10,642 nucleotides of DNA. It comes from an uncultured Muribaculaceae bacterium. Its GTDB lineage: Bacteria > Bacteroidota > Bacteroidia > Bacteroidales > Muribaculaceae. A model generated the notes under the pieces. That model was given only the letters and a program-made list of their open reading frames with translations. It searched no databases and was not told where the DNA came from. The stretch is from positions 1-10,642 of the forward strand of contig CAJUMR010000054.1 in assembly GCA_910587475.1 (NCBI GenBank), written 5' to 3'. The position numbers and the translations under genes are program-made. Positions 6,644-10,642 of this stretch are shown here, in pieces (the stretch's first letter is position 1; the number at the start of each line of letters is the position of its first letter).

Positions 6644-7753
6644 TTATAATTCAGCAGCCTTGAGCTTTTCAGCGTTTTCCGCTATGATCAGATGGTCGAT
6701 CACGTCCTGAATGTCACCGTCGACAAATGCCTGGAGATTATAGATGGTGTAGTTGATGCGGTGATCGGTAATTCGACCTTGCGGATAGTTGTAGGTGCGT
6801 ATCTTGGCCGAGCGGTCGCCGGTCGACACCATCGTCTTGCGTCGCGAGGCGATGTCGTCGATATATTTCTGATGCTCTTTGTCGTAGATGAATGTGCGCA
6901 GCCGGCTCAGGGCCCTCTCCTTGTTTTTGGGCTGGTCGCGGGTCTCCGTACACTCTATGAGTATTTCCTCGCTCACGCCTGTGTTCGGATTTTTCCACAT
7001 ATAGCGCAGACGAACACCCGACTCGACTTTGTTGACGTTCTGACCGCCTGCTCCGCCGCTTCGGAAAGTGTCCCATTTGATCTCGCCTTCATTGATCTCC
7101 ACGTCAAACGGCTCTGCCTCGGGGAGAACGGCCACGGTTGCAGCCGAGGTGTGCACACGGCCCTGCGTCTCTGTTGCCGGTACGCGCTGCACACGGTGCA
7201 CACCGCTTTCATATTTGAGGGTGCCGTAGACTCCCTCGCCGGTAACCGACAGCACCACTTCTTTGAAGCCTCCGGCCGCGCCTTCGCTTGCCGACGTTAT
7301 CGCAACATTCCAGCCGCGGCTTTCGCAATACTTCATATACATTTTACAAAGGTCGCCGGCGAAGATGGCGGCTTCGTCGCCTCCGGTTCCACCTCTGATC
7401 TCAAGTATCGCATTTTTACTGTCTTCGGGATCGGCAGGGATCAGCAGCAGCTTGATTTCCTCCTCTAAGACCGGAAGGCGGTTGTTGGCTGAGTCAAGTT
7501 GCTCCTTGGCCATCTCGCGCATTTCGGGATCGTTTTCCGACGCAAGCAGTTCGTGGGCTTCGTCAATATTAGCGAGCAGTTCGCGGTATTGGCGCGTTGC
7601 TTTTGTAAGTTTCTCGAGTTCTTTGTACTCTTTGGTCAGTCGCACATAGCGTTTCATATCCGCAATCACCGATGGATCGGTGATCAGTGTGCTTATTTCT
7701 TCAAAACGGGCTTCGATGCCGTCGAGTCGGGACAATAGTGATGAATCGGCCAT
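6644..7753 (-). CDS. prfA: peptide chain release factor 1
   Basis: RF1 reads UAA and UAG stop codons on the ribosome and triggers release of the finished peptide. The product has 369 residues, the normal length. A helical N-terminal domain (about 1-105) is followed by the GGTGGDEA segment near 121. The stop-codon-reading PAT motif is at residues 192-194 (in RVPATETQGRVHTS), which marks RF1 rather than RF2. The universal GGQ motif is at 236-238 (SGGAGGQNVNKVESG). RTYNYPQGRITDHRIN lies near the C-terminus. The frame is open to a TTG at 7763-7765, but the ATG at 7753 gives the standard N-terminus (MADSSLLSRL) and leaves room for the promoter box at 7773-7780. It heads the prfA-DUF4153-pyrF set. 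Confidence 0.97.
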   Translation of the reverse strand: MADSSLLSRLDGIEARFEEISTLITDPSVIADMKRYVRLTKEYKELEKLTKATRQYRELLANIDEAHELLASENDPEMREMAKEQLDSANNRLPVLEEEIKLLLIPADPEDSKNAILEIRGGTGGDEAAIFAGDLCKMYMKYCESRGWNVAITSASEGAAGGFKEVVLSVTGEGVYGTLKYESGVHRVQRVPATETQGRVHTSAATVAVLPEAEPFDVEINEGEIKWDTFRSGGAGGQNVNKVESGVRLRYMWKNPNTGVSEEILIECTETRDQPKNKERALSRLRTFIYDKEHQKYIDDIASRRKTMVSTGDRSAKIRTYNYPQGRITDHRINYTIYNLQAFVDGDIQDVIDHLIIAENAEKLKAAEL

Positions 7754-7772
7754 GGATGTGTACAATTTTATG

Positions 7773-7780
7773 CGAAGTTA
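7773..7780 (-). promoter_or_regulatory. probable promoter -7 box for prfA
   Basis: On the minus strand TAACTTCG matches the Bacteroidota -7 consensus TAnnTTTG at 7 of 8 positions. It sits 20 bases upstream of the prfA ATG and would give a short leader of about 13 bases. No clear TTG is seen at the -33 position. The rest of the 153-base gap (7754-7906) shows no ORF or strong terminator for the upstream OmpA-type gene. Confidence 0.5.
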
Positions 7781-7906
7781 CGAAAAATCCGCGAGATTAT
7801 GGCGTTGCTCATCGATCAACCTTCGACTTTCGGCCGATGGCTGTCAAACAATGAGTCTCTTTACAAGATTATAGATGGGGAATAAGTCAGATACGTCACC
7901 CCGCCG

Positions 7907-8524
7907 TCACCGCTGATTCTTGCCTGAACGGCTGAATAAAGCTGAGGTAGGCACGATGTAGATTTCCACACGCCGGTTTTTGGCTCTGTTTTTCAATGAA
8001 TCGTTGCTGACGAGCGGCTCGTCCTGTCCCAGACCATAGGGCACGGTTACGATGTCGCTGCTGCTGAACAACGGGCTGAGAACGTCGTCTATTGCATTGG
8101 CTCTGGCGGCTGTTATCTCATCCGAGTAGTCATTGGCTCCGGTGTTATCGCTGTGTACGGCTATGAGTATTTTGTATTTTCCCTCCGCTTCTCCCGGCAG
8201 TCTCAGCTTTTGAAGAAGTTTCAGACCTTCGTCGGAAAGAGTGGTGGAGTTGGCACGGAACAGTTGGTCGCAGGGCAGGGTGATCATCAGTGCCTCGCCG
8301 TCGCGGAGATAGGCCGCTTTGAAGCCGGAGTGGTCCAGAGCCGATTTCAATCGGTTGGTGTGCTCTTTGACAGAAGCATGATTTTTGGGCGGCACGGCCG
8401 GAGTGTTGATGTTGTCTTCAAGATTTAATTCAAATGGATCGGGTTGCACCGGATCTGCAGCATATGCCGCTGCAATCATTGCCGAAGCTGCCAATGCCGC
8501 AGTTATGGGGCGGTGAAAGTTCAT
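7907..8524 (-). CDS. secreted OmpA-type peptidoglycan-binding protein
   Basis: The 205-residue protein has an N-terminal signal peptide (basic MNFHRP, a hydrophobic Ala-rich core, likely cleavage after A-Y-A at about 22) and no lipobox cysteine. A short acidic, Pro-containing linker (about 23-55) leads to an OmpA-like domain at about 60-192. The domain shows LFRANSTTLSDEGLKLLQKL (88-107), HSDNTG (124-129, whose Asp is the usual diaminopimelate contact), AARANAIDDVL (139-149), YGLGQDEPL (163-171) and NRAKNRRVEIYI (179-190, with the conserved Arg pair). It probably anchors to peptidoglycan in the periplasm. There is no room for a beta barrel. The frame is open to 8611, but that start would lack a signal peptide and lies inside the preceding gene. 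The ATG at 8524 follows that gene's stop by 7 bases. It appears to be the last gene of the DUF4290-rimM operon. Confidence 0.85.
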   Translation of the reverse strand: MNFHRPITAALAASAMIAAAYAADPVQPDPFELNLEDNINTPAVPPKNHASVKEHTNRLKSALDHSGFKAAYLRDGEALMITLPCDQLFRANSTTLSDEGLKLLQKLRLPGEAEGKYKILIAVHSDNTGANDYSDEITAARANAIDDVLSPLFSSSDIVTVPYGLGQDEPLVSNDSLKNRAKNRRVEIYIVPTSALFSRSGKNQR

Positions 8525-8531
8525 AGGTCGG

Positions 8532-8825
8532 TTATAATAGTGAATTTTCGTAGTCTGTCTCTGCTTTGACAATCGACGCAATGACATCGCGTTCGATGCC
8601 GCTGCCGGCAAAAGCCTCGGCTACAAAGGTTGTGATCTGTTCCAGATCGGCGGTGTCGTCTGCAGATTCGTCATCATCGTCAAAATCGAGATCAAGCTCG
8701 CCGTTTTCGTCATAGTAATCAAAGATCGCATCGATCATGTCGAGAATGTCTTCATCGCTGAGATCTGCCGTCATGGCATTGCGGCGGATGAAGTCGATCG
8801 CATCTTTTTCGTCAAACATTTTCAT
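8532..8825 (-). CDS. small acidic protein of unknown function with internal duplication
   Basis: I do not recognise a named family. The 97-residue product is very acidic: 31 Asp or Glu against 6 Lys or Arg. A run of acidic residues at about 44-60 (L-D-L-D-F-D-D-D-D-E) separates two similar helical halves. The first half has F-I-R-R-N-A-M then SDEDILDMIDAIFDYYDEN; the second has F-V-A-E-A-F then IERDVIASIVKAETDYEN, which suggests a duplicated helical hairpin. It has no signal peptide or membrane segment, so it is probably cytoplasmic. From memory its shape resembles small conserved hypothetical proteins of other Bacteroidales, but I cannot confirm this. The ATG at 8825 overlaps the rimM stop as ATGA, so translation is probably coupled. 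An alternative ATG lies two codons downstream at 8819. Confidence 0.8.
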   Translation of the reverse strand: MKMFDEKDAIDFIRRNAMTADLSDEDILDMIDAIFDYYDENGELDLDFDDDDESADDTADLEQITTFVAEAFAGSGIERDVIASIVKAETDYENSLL

Positions 8826-9352
8826 AATTCAAGAAGCCCTTCGGGCACATTGATGGATATGACGCGTGCTTCGGCGTCGAAATCGTTAATAAGTTCGTCG
8901 GCGATCGGAACGTAGATTGACTCTCCTTCTTCATTGTCGACGATCAGCAAGGTGTTGGCGGTCGAGTCATCGTAGCCTGAGATAGTGCCTACTGTATGGC
9001 CTGCTTGATCGAGCAATTTGAACCCGATCAGATCTGACATGTAGAAGCCGTCATCGCCATCGAGACTCCCTTGTTCCCCGAGATCGCTTTTCAGTGCGTG
9101 GATGTCGAGCCCGCACACGGCTGCCGCCTGATTTTCATCCTTGATCCCATCGATCGTAATGAGCACGGCTTCGCTTCCGCGCGACCTGTAGGAGTTTATA
9201 AAGAAAGGAACATATATCCCGTCGATGTCGAGCACAATGCACCGCAGGTCGTCGAGATCAACGTCACTGTCGACCGTGGCCGAGATTTCACCGTTGATGC
9301 CGTGGGGCTTCAGTGTGCGGCCTATGACACTAAGTTCGTTGTCGCGGATCAT
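8822..9352 (-). CDS. rimM: ribosome maturation factor RimM
   Basis: RimM binds ribosomal protein S19 and the 30S head and helps the late steps of 16S rRNA processing. The product has 176 residues, the usual length. The N-terminal RimM barrel spans about 8-88 and carries the family signature IGRTLKPHGINGEI (10-23), then VPFFINSYRSRG and the A-A-V-C-G-L-D-I segment. The C-terminal PRC-barrel domain spans about 104-174, with DLIGFKLLDQAGHTVGTISG, ESIYVPIADELI and the terminal VPEGLLEL. The start at 9352 overlaps the DUF4290 stop by 4 bases (ATGA), and its own stop overlaps the next start in the same way. An A-rich stretch encoding the Lys tail of the upstream protein sits directly before the ATG, in place of a Shine-Dalgarno sequence. 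Confidence 0.95.
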   Translation of the reverse strand: MIRDNELSVIGRTLKPHGINGEISATVDSDVDLDDLRCIVLDIDGIYVPFFINSYRSRGSEAVLITIDGIKDENQAAAVCGLDIHALKSDLGEQGSLDGDDGFYMSDLIGFKLLDQAGHTVGTISGYDDSTANTLLIVDNEEGESIYVPIADELINDFDAEARVISINVPEGLLEL

Positions 9353-9942
9353 TTTTTCTTTTTCTTTTTTGTTGTCGGAGCTGCCGTCACCTTGAAATCG
9401 TGGAGTTTGACTGTTGCAGGATCGAGATTGATGGCTCCGTTTGACAATATGCGGAGATCTTTGAACACTTTCGCATCGTCGACACTGTCGGGATTGACCG
9501 TAAGCAGCAACTTCTTCATGTGATTTGCCAGCAGAATCGTAAGGGCTTCGCGTTCTTCGCCTTCCTCCATTTCGGCCGCACGGGCTATGGTCCGCTGAAG
9601 CAGCAGCCCGTAGTGGCGGTATTCAAATGGCCCTTGATCATACGACAGCGGTGCGGGCTGATCGTCGAGGTCGTTGCGGTTGACAAGCTCAAACGGCACA
9701 TCGACATCAAGCGCAAAGTCACTCATGATGGCCAGGTGATCCCATAGTTTCCGTCGGTAAGCGTCTGCGTTGCCTTGGATCGGGAAAAGGGCTTCCATGG
9801 TTTTTACGATCGTTGCGGCGCAGCGGGTGCGTTCGCCGCGGTCTTCGATTGAAAGACAATGATCGACCATGCGTTGTATATTTCGTCCGTATTCCGGAAG
9901 GATAAGTTTCTTAAGATGGGTTGTATATGTAAGCATAAGCAT
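9349..9942 (-). CDS. DUF4290 family protein with poly-lysine C-terminus
   Basis: The 197-residue protein matches the DUF4290 family, which is conserved in Bacteroidota and has no known function. Recognisable segments are LPEYGRNIQRMV (15-26), R-K-L-W-D-H-L-A-I-M-S-D-F (64-76), PFEYRHYGLLLQR (105-117) and the helical ANHMKKLLLTVN (139-150). It has no signal peptide or membrane segment and is predicted to be helical and cytoplasmic. The last six residues are all Lys, encoded by AAA/AAG just before the TGA, which overlaps the rimM start. The ATG at 9942 is used; a second ATG lies at 9936. A strong promoter sits just upstream, so this gene heads the operon with rimM, the acidic protein and the OmpA-type protein. 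Confidence 0.85.
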   Translation of the reverse strand: MLMLTYTTHLKKLILPEYGRNIQRMVDHCLSIEDRGERTRCAATIVKTMEALFPIQGNADAYRRKLWDHLAIMSDFALDVDVPFELVNRNDLDDQPAPLSYDQGPFEYRHYGLLLQRTIARAAEMEEGEEREALTILLANHMKKLLLTVNPDSVDDAKVFKDLRILSNGAINLDPATVKLHDFKVTAAPTTKKKKKK

Positions 9943-9958
9943 TGTTATTTACGGAAGC

Positions 9959-9988
9959 CAAAGTTACTCTAAAATTCCCGAACTGCAA
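9959..9988 (-). promoter_or_regulatory. promoter of the DUF4290-rimM operon
   Basis: On the minus strand the -7 box TAACTTTG (9959-9966) is a perfect match to TAnnTTTG. A TTG, within TTTTTTG, lies at 9986-9988, exactly 19 bases upstream, as expected for the Bacteroidota -33 element. The predicted start point is near 9952, giving a leader of only about 10 bases before the ATG at 9942. This is the best promoter in the window. Confidence 0.82.
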
Positions 9989-10052
9989 AAAATGACGGTC
10001 ATGTCAAGTGAAAAAGATGCTGAAAATATATCCGGCATTCCGAAATTAATCA

Positions 10053-10060
10053 TAAATTTG
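10053..10060 (+). promoter_or_regulatory. promoter -7 box for the TM2 protein gene
   Basis: TAAATTTG is a perfect match to the Bacteroidota -7 consensus. It sits 28 bases before the ATG at 10089, predicting a leader of about 22 bases. No TTG is present 19 bases upstream. It diverges from the DUF4290 promoter within the 146-base gap 9943-10088. Confidence 0.6.
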
Positions 10061-10088
10061 CTACACGTTAAACTCAATATCAAGTAAT

Positions 10089-10505
10089 ATGAAAAAGTGT
10101 CCATATTGTCAGGAATACATCCAGGACGATGCTATAAAGTGCCGTTTTTGCGGTAGTATGCTTGGCCCTGATGCGTCGACTCCTCCGCCGTTCTACGGCA
10201 ATCGAGATGCGTCGTCTTATGAGAATGAATATTTTATCCGTAATAATGCCTTTGACAGTGACCCTCAGACAGGCAAAAGTCGAGGTGTGGCAGCATTGTT
10301 GGCTATATTTTTAGGCGCATTAGGGGTGCAATACTTTTATCTCGGCAAAGTCATGGCCGGTCTGCTCATGATTTTGCTGACAGTGGTGACATGTGGCCTT
10401 TGGGAGTGTGTCACTTTGATACAGGGCATTTTGATGCTGTGTATGGATAACCGTACCTTCCGTCAGAAATATGTCGACACCGACGCTAAGGTACCATTGT
10501 TTTAG
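10089..10505 (+). CDS. zinc-ribbon and TM2 domain membrane protein
   Basis: The 138-residue protein starts with a zinc ribbon: C-P-Y-C (4-7) and C-R-F-C (18-21), four cysteines likely to bind one zinc. A polar linker (about 25-62) follows. Then comes a TM2 domain with two hydrophobic segments (about 66-85 and 88-117) joined by the typical turn V-Q-Y-F-Y-L-G-K, preceded by G-V-A-A-L-L-A-I-F-L-G-A-L-G. The N-terminal ribbon is expected in the cytoplasm. TM2 proteins are widespread and mostly without a known function. Two common family residues differ: the His before the F-Y-L-G turn is Gln (Q81), and the usual Asp in the second helix region reads V-T-L-I-Q-G. It has its own promoter, and a strong terminator follows 22 bases after its stop, so it is probably transcribed alone. 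Confidence 0.88.
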   Translation: MKKCPYCQEYIQDDAIKCRFCGSMLGPDASTPPPFYGNRDASSYENEYFIRNNAFDSDPQTGKSRGVAALLAIFLGALGVQYFYLGKVMAGLLMILLTVVTCGLWECVTLIQGILMLCMDNRTFRQKYVDTDAKVPLF

Positions 10506-10527
10506 AGGATCGTACATAAACCGATAT

Positions 10528-10572
10528 ATACACTAATAGCGCCCGGTGTTTTGCCGGGCGCTATTAGTGTAT
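10528..10572. terminator. bidirectional terminator between the TM2 gene and fabG
   Basis: A perfect 19-bp stem, ATACACTAATAGCGCCCGG (10528-10546) with its exact complement (10554-10572), encloses the loop TGTTTTG. It lies between two convergent genes and probably terminates both. Neither flank has a long T-run, but the GC-rich stem top with AT-rich base is typical. Confidence 0.85.
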
Positions 10573-10587
10573 TCTAAGTGTCGGAAA

Positions 10588-10642
10588 TTACATGTTCATG
10601 CCGCCGTCGACCTGGATAACCTGTCCGGTGACGTAGCTCGAC
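10588..10642 (-). CDS. fabG: 3-oxoacyl-[acyl-carrier-protein] reductase (C-terminal end only)
   Basis: Only the last 17 codons are in the window, reading SSYVTGQVIQVDGGMNM before a TAA at 10588-10590. The TGQ-V-I-x-V-D-G-G-M stretch is the conserved C-terminus of FabG-type short-chain dehydrogenases, which reduce 3-oxoacyl-ACP with NADPH in fatty acid elongation. Another short-chain dehydrogenase is possible from so short a piece, but the ending is typical of FabG. The start lies beyond the window edge. Confidence 0.82.
   Translation of the reverse strand, partial: SSYVTGQVIQVDGGMNM

Noticed and set aside
6692..7468. Open plus-strand frame of 258 codons opposite prfA
   Set aside because: It lies wholly antisense to an intact, well-conserved prfA. 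Its product is rich in Cys, His and Val with no recognisable domain, as expected for a shadow frame of a GC-biased gene.
7754..7765. TTG start for prfA at 7765
   Set aside because: The ATG four codons downstream gives the standard RF1 N-terminus, and a TTG start would sit at the predicted transcription start.
8525..8611. Upstream extension of the OmpA-type gene to an ATG at 8611
   Set aside because: It overlaps the acidic protein gene and would bury the signal peptide at residue 30. The ATG at 8524 gives a proper signal sequence.
1..10642. Mobile element, CRISPR array, defence island, phage or biosynthetic cluster
   Set aside because: No transposase, integrase, spaced direct repeats, tRNA-flanked junction or abrupt composition change was seen. 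The content is housekeeping genes in compact operons.

Overview
The window reads as an ordinary chromosomal housekeeping region of a Bacteroidales bacterium, most likely a gut lineage near Muribaculaceae. That placement is inferred from protein style (DUF4290, a THUMP-like methyltransferase of the PG_1098 type, TM2 and OmpA forms) and from several promoters matching the Bacteroidota -7 consensus TAnnTTTG. I cannot fix the genus without a search. There is no sign of mobile DNA, CRISPR, tRNA or rRNA, and no defence or biosynthetic cluster. Coding density is high and no gene-free stretch exceeds about 155 bases.

Layout. Bases 1-692, plus strand: the end of rpmI (L35) and complete rplT (L20), separated by a 130-base leader with a hairpin just before rplT, closed by a terminator hairpin. 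Bases 725-2546, minus strand: a SAM-dependent methyltransferase of unknown target followed by a Crp/Fnr-type regulator. Bases 2625-3872, minus: pgk, with its own promoter and a textbook terminator. Bases 3969-7753, minus: prfA, a DUF4153 membrane protein and pyrF, read in that order as an apparent operon. Bases 7907-9942, minus: DUF4290 protein, rimM, a small very acidic protein and a secreted OmpA-type protein, tightly packed with two ATGA overlaps. Bases 10089-10505, plus: a zinc-ribbon/TM2 membrane protein, diverging from the DUF4290 operon. Bases 10588-10642, minus: the last codons of a fabG-like reductase, behind a 19-bp perfect terminator stem shared with the TM2 gene.

The genes mostly serve translation (L35, L20, RF1, RimM), central metabolism (Pgk, PyrF, FabG) and the cell envelope (OmpA-type, DUF4153, TM2). 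They do not form one pathway. The four uncharacterised products (methyltransferase, DUF4153, DUF4290, acidic 97-residue protein) sit inside housekeeping operons.

I did not find a previously undescribed multi-gene system. The points most worth checking are regulatory: the rplT leader hairpin, a 23-base inverted repeat over the -33 region of the pgk promoter, and the pgk terminator lying only 11 bases before the methyltransferase start codon. The duplicated acidic protein after rimM is the best protein-level candidate.
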